A stretch of DNA of 64,000 nucleotides from Methanoculleus sp. SDB (GTDB taxonomy: Archaea > Halobacteriota > Methanomicrobia > Methanomicrobiales > Methanomicrobiaceae), in the NCBI GenBank assembly GCA_001412355.1, contig LKUD01000004.1, positions 1 through 64,000 of the forward strand, given 5' to 3'. Each line of letters starts with the position of its first letter. The stretch's first letter is position 1. This document shows positions 15,779-24,045 of the stretch, piece after piece. The notes beneath the pieces are model-generated. The model was not told the DNA's origin. It searched no databases and was given only the letters and a program-made list of their open reading frames with translations. Position numbers and translations under genes: made by a program.

Positions 15779-17019
15779 TAAACTGTACAGAATCACTCCT
15801 TGAATACGGCCCCATCTGCGACCATTGCCTGGGCCGCATGTTCGGGAAACGCTCCCACGGTCTTGCCAACGATGAACGGGGACATGCACTCCGTGTCGCA
15901 CATGCACTTGATCGGAACATCCCCTTTGCGGAGGAGCGCAACCCCTGCTGGATTTGCGGGAATCTCTTCGAAGAAACCGGCCTCTGGGCCGGGCGGATTG
16001 CGGAGGCGCTTGCCGGGATCGAGTACGCCACCTTCCTCGTCGGATGCCGGGTGCCTCCGCTCATCGCCGAAAGTGAGGAACTTGTGTGGACCGATCTTTC
16101 TCTCCAGTCTCCCGAGCCAATAAAGGCGGAGTTCAACCGCGAAGTGGGGAAGGCGGTTTCGGGCATAACCGGCAAATCCGTCGATTTTGTCCGTCCCGAC
16201 ATCGTCGTCATCTGTAATATCCCGGATGAAACCCTGGAGGTGCAGATAAACCCCCTGTTTGTGTATGGCAGGTACAAAAAACTCGTACGGGGGATCCCCC
16301 AGACCCGGTGGCACTGCAGGGTCTGCCGCGGGAAAGGATGCGAACGGTGCAACTTCACCGGTAAGATGTACGCCGAATCGGTCGAAGAGCTGATAGGCGA
16401 ATCGGTCATAGCAGACATGCAGGCGGAGGATGCCGTCCTTCACGGTGCAGGACGGGAAGATATCGATGCGCTGATGCTTGGAACGGGACGGCCGTTTGTT
16501 CTCGAAGTGGTATCTCCCCGTAGGAGGAGTATCGACCTTGCCAATCTTGAAACGGCAATCAACCGGAGTGCCGAAGGGAAGGTTGCCGTCGTGCTGGATC
16601 ACTGGAGTGATCGTCATGAGGTGGAAACCATTAAGTCGGAAAAAGCGCATAAAGAGTACAGCATTCTCGTCGAAGTAGACGGTGCTTTCTCCATTGACGA
16701 TATCCGAAATTCTCTGAAGAGTATTTCCGGTACGACAATCCATCAGCGCACCCCCGAACGGGTTTCCCACAGGAGGGCGGATAAGGTCAGGAAGCGCAGG
16801 GTCATCACGATTGAGTGCACTGGTGTTGAGGACGGCAGATATGTCATTGACGTCGTCGGTGAAGCCGGACTCTACATCAAAGAACTCATATCCGGTGACA
16901 ACGGCAGGACCACGCCAAGCCTTGGGGAGATTCTCGGCGCGCGTGCACGTGTTGTCACCCTGGATGTTGTTATGGTCGAAGGCGTTGTGCCCGAAAAGGC
17001 GGGCGGCGACGTACAATAA
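15769..17019 (+). CDS. pus10: tRNA pseudouridine synthase Pus10
   Basis: The protein is 416 residues. The N-terminal zinc/THUMP-like part contains CDHCLGRMFGKRSHGLANDE and CWICGN. The catalytic core has HGAGREDIDALMLGTGRPF, where the Asp in REDID is the expected nucleophile, and a C-terminal GEAGLYIKELISGDNGRTTP. A second zinc-like CRVCRGKGCERC lies at about 183-194. Archaeal Pus10 forms Psi54 and often Psi55 in tRNA. Confidence 0.92.
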   Translation: MELINCTESLLEYGPICDHCLGRMFGKRSHGLANDERGHALRVAHALDRNIPFAEERNPCWICGNLFEETGLWAGRIAEALAGIEYATFLVGCRVPPLIAESEELVWTDLSLQSPEPIKAEFNREVGKAVSGITGKSVDFVRPDIVVICNIPDETLEVQINPLFVYGRYKKLVRGIPQTRWHCRVCRGKGCERCNFTGKMYAESVEELIGESVIADMQAEDAVLHGAGREDIDALMLGTGRPFVLEVVSPRRRSIDLANLETAINRSAEGKVAVVLDHWSDRHEVETIKSEKAHKEYSILVEVDGAFSIDDIRNSLKSISGTTIHQRTPERVSHRRADKVRKRRVITIECTGVEDGRYVIDVVGEAGLYIKELISGDNGRTTPSLGEILGARARVVTLDVVMVEGVVPEKAGGDVQ

Positions 17020-17033
17020 AGGAGGGATTAAGC

Positions 17034-17327
17034 ATGGCACATCATAACGGTCCACGGAAAAAAACGCGATATAAATTTAAGAAAGATCTCAGACGTCGGG
17101 GTCTCGCCCCGGTTACAAGCGTTATCCGCAAGTACGAAGTCGGTGATCACGTTCATATTGTCATCGATTCGAGCGTTCATGGCGGCATGCCGCATCGCCG
17201 GTTCCACGGAAAGACAGGGACAGTCGTCGGACAGCGTGGCCGCGCCTGGATGCTGGAGATCCGGGATGGAAATGCTACAAAGACGGTAATTGCCCGATCG
17301 CAACATCTAAAACCCCAAAACGTATAA
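17034..17327 (+). CDS. rpl21e: 50S ribosomal protein L21e
   Basis: The protein is 97 residues. The sequence runs basic N-terminus, KYEVGDHVHIVIDSSVHGGM, PHRRFHGKTGTVVGQRGRAW, then a strand ending in AITVIARSQHLKP-like residues, as in L21e. GGAGGGAT precedes the ATG by six bases. It belongs to the archaeal block pus10-L21e-rpoF-DUF655-ksgA. Confidence 0.95.
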   Translation: MAHHNGPRKKTRYKFKKDLRRRGLAPVTSVIRKYEVGDHVHIVIDSSVHGGMPHRRFHGKTGTVVGQRGRAWMLEIRDGNATKTVIARSQHLKPQNV

Positions 17328-17347
17328 TTTTCCCCTTGGTAATTGGC

Positions 17348-17698
17348 ATGAAAATCAAAGCAATAGTGAGCGAAGAGAGGATTACCCTCCCCGAACTGAG
17401 AGCCGCACTACTGGCAGTTGAAGCGGAGCGGAGGGATGTGGGTGATGAGATGTCCTATGAACTTCGTAAAAGCATCGAGCATGCCAATCTCCTCACGAAA
17501 AGCACTGCTGAAAACGCCGTTGCACTCGTGAATGAGCTCGTGAAGCTCGAAAAGATGAAACCAGAGATCGCATCGCGTATTGCAAGTATCATGCCGCGGA
17601 CACGGGATGAACTCAGGGCAATCTACGCTAAAGAACGGTTCACCCTTACTGCTGAGGAGCTCGACGACATCCTTGATCTCGTGATGGCTCATTTCTGA
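17348..17698 (+). CDS. rpoF: DNA-directed RNA polymerase subunit F (Rpo4/Rpb4)
   Basis: The protein is 116 residues, mostly helical. MKIKAIVSEERITLPELRA is followed by two helix pairs, including ELVKLEKMKPEIASRIASIM and RDELRAIYAKERFTLTAEEL with the C-terminal LDDILDLV. This is the archaeal Rpo4 pattern, which with Rpo7 forms the polymerase stalk. I chose the ATG at 17348; upstream readings begin with non-conserved MVIG. Confidence 0.9.
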   Translation: MKIKAIVSEERITLPELRAALLAVEAERRDVGDEMSYELRKSIEHANLLTKSTAENAVALVNELVKLEKMKPEIASRIASIMPRTRDELRAIYAKERFTLTAEELDDILDLVMAHF

Positions 17699-17713
17699 CG
17701 GGAGGGTTTTCGA

Positions 17714-18274
17714 ATGAGAACTGATAAAAAAGAGCTTCACGGCGTAGTGCTTGACATACTGCCTATAGGTCATGCCGATCCCCGTCGTCCTCAGTTCCGC
17801 AAAGAACCCCTGGTACAGGCCGTGGGCGTCGATCAATTCAAACTTCTCGAGCTTATACCGAAATCGCAGGATATCGGGATTCATGAAACCGTCTATATCG
17901 GAGATCGCGAACGGGAAAAGATTGAGCGTGTCAAACGCCGTATCGGATACGAGGAACTGTCCTCAACCGCACGCCTCGAACTGCCGTTTGCAATAGAGAG
18001 CATCGTCCGGGAAAACGAGAGCAGGTTCGTTGATTTCTTCAACAAAGCCATATCTGTGACACCAAAGCTCCATATGCTCCATTTGCTTCCCGGTATCGGG
18101 AAGAAGCTGATGTGGGAGATACTGGATGAACGGCAGAAAAAGCCTTTCGAATCATTCCGGGATATCAGCGAACGCATCAAGGCGATCCCCCATCCGGAAC
18201 AGATGATCATCAAACGCATTCTTGAAGAAATCGAAGATCCCGAGGTCAAATACCATCTTTTCACGTCAAAATGA
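17714..18274 (+). CDS. DUF655 family putative nucleic-acid-binding protein
   Basis: The protein is 186 residues. An OB-like N-terminal part (GVVLDILPIGHADPRRPQFR; VYIGDRERE) precedes a helix-hairpin-helix-like region, LLPGIGKKLMWEILDERQKK, and FRDISERIKAIPHPEQMII. DUF655 is conserved in archaea next to rpoF and ksgA and is thought to bind RNA or DNA, but its role is unknown. GGAGGG precedes the ATG. The last four bases overlap the ksgA start. Confidence 0.85.
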   Translation: MRTDKKELHGVVLDILPIGHADPRRPQFRKEPLVQAVGVDQFKLLELIPKSQDIGIHETVYIGDREREKIERVKRRIGYEELSSTARLELPFAIESIVRENESRFVDFFNKAISVTPKLHMLHLLPGIGKKLMWEILDERQKKPFESFRDISERIKAIPHPEQMIIKRILEEIEDPEVKYHLFTSK

Positions 18275-19053
18275 GCGCGCCACACGATCAGCACTTTCTT
18301 GTCGATGAAAATGCAATACAGAAAATCGCAGGCTTCCTCGATGTGGAGGGGCGGCGTGTGCTTGAGATCGGGCCGGGCGAGGGGCCACTGACGAGGGCGC
18401 TTCTCGACCGCGGTGCGATTGTTATTGCCATTGAGCTTGATCCCGCCCTGTGCGCAGATCTTGAACTTCTTTTTGCCGATGAGATCGATGACGGGCGCCT
18501 GATCTTGGTTTGCGGGGATGCCGTCCGGTGCGATATCCCTCCGTTTGACATTGTCGTTGCAAACCTGCCGTATTCCGCATCATCAAAGATCATGTTCCGC
18601 CTGCTTGATATCGGATTCGAGGCTGCTGTGCTGATGTTCCAGAAAGAATTCGCACAACGGATGATCGCGGCACCGGGGACACCCCGCAGTGGCCGCCTCT
18701 CGGTCATGGTGCAGACGTATGCGGATGCGAAGCCCCTTCTGGATCTCTCCCCGAATGCCTTTCGCCCCAGACCGCAGGTCCGGTCATGGGTTGTCAGGCT
18801 TATTCCCCGGCCTCCTCCGCACCCGATTCGGGACCGTGTGCTGTATGCCGATATTGTGCGGGAGCTTTTTTCGCACCGCCGGAAAACCATCAGGAAAGCC
18901 CTTAAAATCTCGACAGCGCCGCTCGGCCCGGTTCGTGTACGGCATATGCTTGCCGGTCTTCCCGGCAGCATCCTCGGGTCGCGTCCCGAAGAACTGGATC
19001 TCGCGGCATTTGCCCTGATTGCAAACTGCGGAAGCGAAGCGCAGCAATCGTGA
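18271..19053 (+). CDS. rsmA: 16S rRNA dimethyladenosine transferase KsgA/RsmA
   Basis: The protein is 260 residues. It has the class I SAM methyltransferase motifs of the KsgA/Dim1 family: QHFLVDENAIQKIA at the start, VLEIGPGEGPLTRALLDRG (motif I), IAIELD, and the catalytic NLPYSASSKI. The C-terminal helical part contains ELFSHRRKTIRKAL. It dimethylates two adjacent adenines in helix 45 of 16S rRNA. The start overlaps the DUF655 stop in an ATGA arrangement. It closes the translation cluster. Confidence 0.93.
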   Translation: MSAPHDQHFLVDENAIQKIAGFLDVEGRRVLEIGPGEGPLTRALLDRGAIVIAIELDPALCADLELLFADEIDDGRLILVCGDAVRCDIPPFDIVVANLPYSASSKIMFRLLDIGFEAAVLMFQKEFAQRMIAAPGTPRSGRLSVMVQTYADAKPLLDLSPNAFRPRPQVRSWVVRLIPRPPPHPIRDRVLYADIVRELFSHRRKTIRKALKISTAPLGPVRVRHMLAGLPGSILGSRPEELDLAAFALIANCGSEAQQS

Positions 19054-19153
19054 AACTGAGTTCTCCTGATTTGGCCGAGCCGTGATTTCTGCCACAAAAT
19101 GAGCCCTTTTATAGTGTGACATCGACGTGTACACACTCGTCGGAGGCAATACG

Positions 19154-19909
19154 ATGCAGGACGATAAACGCCAGGTGCCCGATGTGCGCGGTGTACTGAC
19201 ACAGCTCCGGGATGGCGATCGGGCAGTAAAGGAGTATGCGGCGGATGTTCTCGCCGGTATCGGAGAACAGGCCGTCCCCGGCCTGATCCATGCGCTGAAG
19301 GATCCTGATATCGACGTTCAGGAATTCGCATGCACGGCTCTCGTTCACATCGGTACTCCTGCGGTTCCCCTTCTTGTGCGCTCGCTGCAGGAGGACGACG
19401 AGGAGTTTGTGGGTCTTGTCGGTGGTGTGCTGGCAGAAATCGGCGATGAAGCGGTTGATGTCCTTGTGCACGCGCTTTCTTCGGGCATACCCTCCCTCCA
19501 GCTGTCGGCTGGTGCGACTCTTATTGTCATGGGCGTTCCGGCTGTCCCTTCACTTACCGGGTGTCTTATACACGAGGATGAGGACGTCCGATCCCTTGCC
19601 CGGGCTGTGCTTATGGAGATAGGCGGGCCTGCTGCGACGGCGCTTATTGATACTTATCGGAGCGCATGCGAGGGGCTGAAATTGCCGATTCAGGATGTTT
19701 TCGTGGAGATCGGGCAGGATGCGGTACGTCCCCTTATTGCAGCGATGATCGAGGGGGATCCGCTCGTCCGGAAGTGTGCCGCGGACGTACTGGTATCGAT
19801 GGGCGGGCAGTCATATCCGCTCCTCCGGGAGATCGCACAGGAAGGCACCGGCCCGGAACAGACTTGCGCGATGTATGCTCTCTCGCTGTTTCCCGTCCCC
19901 ATCGAGTAA
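19154..19909 (+). CDS. HEAT-repeat protein, 251 aa
   Basis: The whole protein is built of about seven helical repeats of roughly 31 residues with the HEAT/PBS-lyase pattern, for example VKEYAADVLAGIGEQAVPGL, IDVQEFACTALVHIGTPAVP and VRSLARAVLMEIGGPAATAL. No catalytic motif is seen, so it is probably a protein-binding scaffold. GGAGG lies seven bases upstream of the ATG at 19154, deciding the start. The gene is single, convergent with the HerA-like ATPase, whose stop is nine bases away. Confidence 0.75.
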   Translation: MQDDKRQVPDVRGVLTQLRDGDRAVKEYAADVLAGIGEQAVPGLIHALKDPDIDVQEFACTALVHIGTPAVPLLVRSLQEDDEEFVGLVGGVLAEIGDEAVDVLVHALSSGIPSLQLSAGATLIVMGVPAVPSLTGCLIHEDEDVRSLARAVLMEIGGPAATALIDTYRSACEGLKLPIQDVFVEIGQDAVRPLIAAMIEGDPLVRKCAADVLVSMGGQSYPLLREIAQEGTGPEQTCAMYALSLFPVPIE

Positions 19910-19917
19910 TTTTTGAG

Positions 19918-21606
19918 TCATTCCTTCTTTTTCGGAAAGGGAGAGATGTCCCGGCCCGTTACCGCGTCAATGAAAAGGGAGCGGTTGCCTCGTTCCGATG
20001 CAAGGGAAATTTCATAGATCGGATAATAAAATGTTGAAAATCCCGTGATCTCCGCAGTCGGCTCGATTCCCTTGAACACCCGGCGGAGATCTTCCTCATC
20101 GATGAGGCGATCTCTGGTTCGTGCTTCACCGCGGACGCAGAGCAATACGTCATCAGGCGGATTTCCCGCCCCCGGTTTTGGGACCGGATGGGCGAGCAGC
20201 GGGACATACACGTTTGCAGTGCCCGCTTTTCCCGACCGGGTCACAAGTTTCCGTTTCTCAAGGTTTCGAAGAAGTTTTTTCACACCTGCCGCCGGGATCT
20301 TTGAGATTGCCTCCAGATCTCCATCGGTTGCGCCGGTAACGGGTATTATCCCGATTATCCTGACCGCATCCTCCTCCAGTCCGAGGAGTTCCGCAAAGCA
20401 CGGTCGGAATCTCAGACCCGCCCTGATGTCAGCACAATGTCCGCATTGCCCGTCAATGCACCATATGGCGGTTTTTGTGGTCTTTTTCAGTATACCGCTG
20501 ATATACCTGACCTCACAACGGATTAAAGGCCAGTATACGAGCTCGGCGCCGGCAATTCTTTCCTCGCATCCGAATACAAGTATTTTCCGCTTCCGTTTAC
20601 CAAGCGCAATATCCAGTGCGTCCTCGCGTTCGAGAAGCGGCGCCACGGCATCCCCCGGAAGAGTACATATCGCACCGGGGACTTCGTCATCCGGCCATGC
20701 GGATTCATCAGTTACGGGCGGTGGTATATACTGCGTCCAATCACGTTCTGCTGCGGCAGAAGCGGGTGGTTCGGCGATGTCCCGGGTGTCAGGTACCTCC
20801 GGTACAGTCTCATGAGTATCATCCACGCGGCGCGCTCTCGGGTGCAGGCGCGGTGTCAGGCCCCGGTGTTTTGTCACCCTGTTTTTAAACCGTATTTTCA
20901 TCTTCTCGCGGGAAAGTCCGCCCATGACAAAGAATTCTCCCGGATTCAGGGTGGCAAGCTCCTCAACCTCCCTGCGCGATCCGAAAAAGAGGTCCACCGC
21001 CTTGAGATCATTTTCGATTGAGAGTTTGCCGATAATCTGGTTATTGCATTGGGAGAGCACGTTTTTGGTGACGATAGCGGGTCGTTGTGTCGCGACGAGA
21101 AGGCCGAGTCCGCGTTTTCGTCCTCTTCGGGATATCTCCTCGATTTTTTTTATGGAATCTTTCGACTGCGGGATAAATTTGTCGGCTTCCTCAACGATCA
21201 GGAGGTACGGCTTTCGCTGCTCGGTAGCGACATCATAGAGAATCGTCGCCAGTTTTATCACTTTTTCCTGCATGTTTGTCTCGGATACATCGTAAATGAG
21301 GGGAATGTCGCAGGTAACCGACTTCATCACCAGTTCCTTTAAGTTTACCTTTTCAATATCCTCGTCGCATTTTTCATCGTTTCCGACCCATATCGCCTGG
21401 AATTTATCTTTGAGGGAAAAGTATTCACCTTCGGTGTCGATGAGACAGAATCCGATATATGCATCGCAAAGCTGTTCGCAGATCACGGCGATGCTCCAGC
21501 TCTTGCCGGCTCCCGATTGTGCAATAATGCAGGTCCGCCCGGTCACCAGCTCCTGTGCATCGATGAAAAAGTCACGGTCGCCTGCCTTTCCGATAAAAAG
21601 GTCCAT
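19918..21606 (-). CDS. HerA-like ATP-binding protein (FtsK/HerA superfamily), 562 aa
   Basis: The N-terminal 230 residues are a DUF87/HerA-type RecA-fold ATPase: Walker A QSGAGKSWSIAV near residue 31, a Walker B-like YLLIVEEADKFIPQ, and the sensor-like RGLGLLVATQRPAIV. An acidic, Pro-rich linker follows (about 255-315). The C-terminal half contains a winged-helix-like portion (ISKIPAAGVKKLLRNLEKRK) and a CxxC pair (CGHC). HerA pumps DNA in end resection with NurA, but no nurA, mre11 or rad50 lies here. Transcribed divergently from the NHEJ operon. Confidence 0.75.
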   Translation of the reverse strand: MDLFIGKAGDRDFFIDAQELVTGRTCIIAQSGAGKSWSIAVICEQLCDAYIGFCLIDTEGEYFSLKDKFQAIWVGNDEKCDEDIEKVNLKELVMKSVTCDIPLIYDVSETNMQEKVIKLATILYDVATEQRKPYLLIVEEADKFIPQSKDSIKKIEEISRRGRKRGLGLLVATQRPAIVTKNVLSQCNNQIIGKLSIENDLKAVDLFFGSRREVEELATLNPGEFFVMGGLSREKMKIRFKNRVTKHRGLTPRLHPRARRVDDTHETVPEVPDTRDIAEPPASAAAERDWTQYIPPPVTDESAWPDDEVPGAICTLPGDAVAPLLEREDALDIALGKRKRKILVFGCEERIAGAELVYWPLIRCEVRYISGILKKTTKTAIWCIDGQCGHCADIRAGLRFRPCFAELLGLEEDAVRIIGIIPVTGATDGDLEAISKIPAAGVKKLLRNLEKRKLVTRSGKAGTANVYVPLLAHPVPKPGAGNPPDDVLLCVRGEARTRDRLIDEEDLRRVFKGIEPTAEITGFSTFYYPIYEISLASERGNRSLFIDAVTGRDISPFPKKKE

Positions 21607-21740
21607 GGATAGGGAAATGTATGCAGCCCCGGGTATTTTAACCCATTCTCCTGTGCCCTTAGCCAGACAGGGTCATTTTACCGAAAAGGGTTCCTCACGG
21701 GGGAGATATGTTGATACAGTATGGCGCATGATGATGTAGC

Positions 21741-22364
21741 ATGCAGGGTGATCCGCAGCACGGTTCACTGAACCCGCATCCGCTCCACAATCAGGTGTAC
21801 CCGCCGGATGAGGATACATGGCTGCTCCTTGGGGCTGCTCTCCGCGATGTGCATCCGGAGGATCGTGTCTGCGAGGTGGGGACCGGCAGCGGCGTGATCG
21901 CCGCCGAACTTTCACGAAGGGCACGCATAGTTGCGACGGAGATCAACCCGCACGCACTTGCTACCGCCCGCGGTCTCGGCGTGGATGTCGTACGGACGGA
22001 TCTCCTCTCCGGTATTGCAGGACCCTGTGATCTGGTCGTCTTCAACCCTCCCTATCTTCCGACCGCGCCCGCTGAGCGGATGGATGACTGGATGGAATGT
22101 GCCCTTGACGGTGGCATGACAGGGAGGGAGGTGATTGCACGTTTTCTCAGCGATGTCGGCCGTGTGCTCTCCCCGTACGGCCGGGTACTTCTGCTCGTCT
22201 CGTCCCTCACCGGTATTCATGAGGTGCAGGCTGCGTGCACCGAAGCCGGATTCATCACCTTTGTGGTGGCGGAACGGGCACTGGATGACGAAAAACTTTA
22301 CGTGCTCCGTCTGACGAAGGATCTCTGCCGTATCGGAAACGATACACTGCGGGGCGACATCTGA
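21741..22364 (+). CDS. HemK2/Mtq2-like protein-glutamine methyltransferase
   Basis: The protein is 207 residues with class I SAM motifs: VYPPDEDTWLLLGAAL at the start, VCEVGTGSGVIAAELSRR (motif I), VATEINPHALATAR (motif II) and LVVFNPPYLPTAP, the NPPY motif of glutamine/adenine N-methyltransferases. Small archaeal members of this kind modify the GGQ glutamine of release factor aRF1. Its stop overlaps the start of the LigD-type polymerase gene by one base, so it is the first gene of the NHEJ operon. Whether that association is functional is unknown. Confidence 0.8.
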   Translation: MQGDPQHGSLNPHPLHNQVYPPDEDTWLLLGAALRDVHPEDRVCEVGTGSGVIAAELSRRARIVATEINPHALATARGLGVDVVRTDLLSGIAGPCDLVVFNPPYLPTAPAERMDDWMECALDGGMTGREVIARFLSDVGRVLSPYGRVLLLVSSLTGIHEVQAACTEAGFITFVVAERALDDEKLYVLRLTKDLCRIGNDTLRGDI

Positions 22365-23239
22365 TGAGCGATCCGAATCGAATCCCGTTGACACGGGTTG
22401 CATTTTCACGGCTCGACAAGGTTCTCTATCCGGAAACAGGTATCACAAAGGCGGGGGTGATCGAGTACTACATCAGGATCGCTTCGCATATACTGCCGTT
22501 TCTTGCGGAACGCCCGCTGGCACTTCACCGCTTCCCGGAGGGAACCGGAAGTCCCGGCTTTTATGAAAAGGACGCCCCCGAGGGAATTCCGCCATGGGTT
22601 GAAACCTATACCCGGCATTCCCGGTCGGCGGGACGTGATGTAAGGTACGTCGTCTGCAGCACTCTTGACACCCTTCTGTGGCTCGCAAACCTTGCCGCAC
22701 TCGAACTGCATATTCCTCTCTCACGGCGTATATCTTTCGAAACACCCGACTGTGCTCTCTTTGATCTTGATCCTCATCCCCCTGCAGGATTCGCCGAAGC
22801 CACTACCGTCGCCCTCGCCCTCAGGACTCTCCTGTCCGATCTCGGTCTTGCATGCTACGTCAAAACGACAGGGCAGAGTGGTCTGCACGTGGTCGTGCCG
22901 GTGATGCCGGTCTATTCCTTTGCCCAGACGCGATCGTTCGTCCGGCTCGTCGGCGAGCATCTTGCCGGGGAAATATCCTCTATCTCGCTGGAACGGGCCC
23001 CGGCACTGCAGGCAGGAAACGTGGTCATCGATTACGCCCAGAATGCACCGGGACGTACGATGGTCGCTCCCTACAGCCTGCGGGCCCGGCCTTCCGCCAC
23101 CGTATCGACACCGGTTGGCTGGAACGAACTGGAAAAGGGGATCGATCCGGGCATGTTCACCCTTGAAACAGTCCCGCACCGCCACACGCACCCGTGGAAA
23201 AACCTTTTTAAAAGCCTGCATAAACTGGAGTTTGCATGA
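22364..23239 (+). CDS. LigD-type DNA polymerase/primase (PolDom), NHEJ
   Basis: The protein is 291 residues, a stand-alone LigD polymerase domain of the archaeo-eukaryotic primase superfamily. Catalytic residues are visible: D134 and D136 in FDLDPHPP, S172/H175 in TTGQSGLHVVVPV, and D223 in VVIDYAQNAPGRTMVAPYSL. In bacteria and Methanocella this enzyme fills in and adds ribonucleotides at double-strand breaks. It overlaps the methyltransferase by one base and Ku by four bases. Confidence 0.9.
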   Translation: MSDPNRIPLTRVAFSRLDKVLYPETGITKAGVIEYYIRIASHILPFLAERPLALHRFPEGTGSPGFYEKDAPEGIPPWVETYTRHSRSAGRDVRYVVCSTLDTLLWLANLAALELHIPLSRRISFETPDCALFDLDPHPPAGFAEATTVALALRTLLSDLGLACYVKTTGQSGLHVVVPVMPVYSFAQTRSFVRLVGEHLAGEISSISLERAPALQAGNVVIDYAQNAPGRTMVAPYSLRARPSATVSTPVGWNELEKGIDPGMFTLETVPHRHTHPWKNLFKSLHKLEFA

Positions 23240-24045
23240 AGGCACGGGGACAAAGCGACAGCGGCGGCGCTCCGGCACGGCGTGCACTATGGACCGGCAG
23301 CATTACGATCGGATTGATCCATATTCCTGTCCGTGTCCATCCCATGGTCCGGAAGGGCACGATCCCCTTCCGCCTGCTTCACCGCGCGGACGGCCAGCCT
23401 GTTCGCTATGAGCGCGTGTGTGCAAAAGACGGTGCGGTAGTACCGTGGAGCGATATCGAGAAGGGATACGAAGTCAGGCGTGACGAATACGTCGTATTTT
23501 CAAAAGAGGAACTCGAGGCGGCGAAGCCGGAATCAGACCGGTTCATCCGCCTCGATAAGTTCGTTTATTACCACGCCATTGATCCGGTCTACTTCGACAC
23601 GCCCTATATTCTCCTGCCGGACCGGAGTGAAGAAGCGTATGCCCTCCTGCTCACGACGTTCGATACTCTGGACCGGGCCGGCGTCGGACGGGTAACGATG
23701 CGGACACGGGAATACCCGGTAATAATCCACTCCTACCGGGGCGCGCTTGTGATGACGACCCTCAGGTATGCGGAGGAGGTTACCGTGCCGGGTGCCTATG
23801 ACGAACTCTCCCGCCTTCCTGTGCCCGAGCGGGAGCAACTCGATCTGGCAAAAAAAATTGTCGGCGAACTTTCGGGGGATTTCGATATCCATGACTACCA
23901 TGACAGATACCGGGAGCGGATTGAGGACCTCATCACACGTAAAATGGCTGGTAAGACCATCACCTTCGAACAACCGAAGGGTGAGGAGGTCCGGGCGCTG
24001 ATGGATGCGCTGCGCGATACGCTGGAACAGATGAAGGCGCGATGA
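23236..24045 (+). CDS. ku: Ku protein, DNA end-binding
   Basis: The protein is 269 residues, like bacterial Ku homodimers. Landmarks are RALWTGSITIGLIHIPVRVH at the N-terminus, FRLLHRADGQPVRYERVCAKD and VPWSDIEKGYEV in the beta barrel, and a C-terminal helical arm (DYHDRYRERIEDLITRKMAG). Ku rings load on broken ends and recruit the ligase. Starts and ends with four-base overlaps to polymerase and ligase genes, so the three form one translation-coupled unit. Confidence 0.95.
   Translation: MKARGQSDSGGAPARRALWTGSITIGLIHIPVRVHPMVRKGTIPFRLLHRADGQPVRYERVCAKDGAVVPWSDIEKGYEVRRDEYVVFSKEELEAAKPESDRFIRLDKFVYYHAIDPVYFDTPYILLPDRSEEAYALLLTTFDTLDRAGVGRVTMRTREYPVIIHSYRGALVMTTLRYAEEVTVPGAYDELSRLPVPEREQLDLAKKIVGELSGDFDIHDYHDRYRERIEDLITRKMAGKTITFEQPKGEEVRALMDALRDTLEQMKAR

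Noticed and set aside
15793-17055. Minus-strand frame of 420 codons
   Set aside because: It mirrors pus10, whose motifs are unmistakable, and arises from GC-rich third-position bias.
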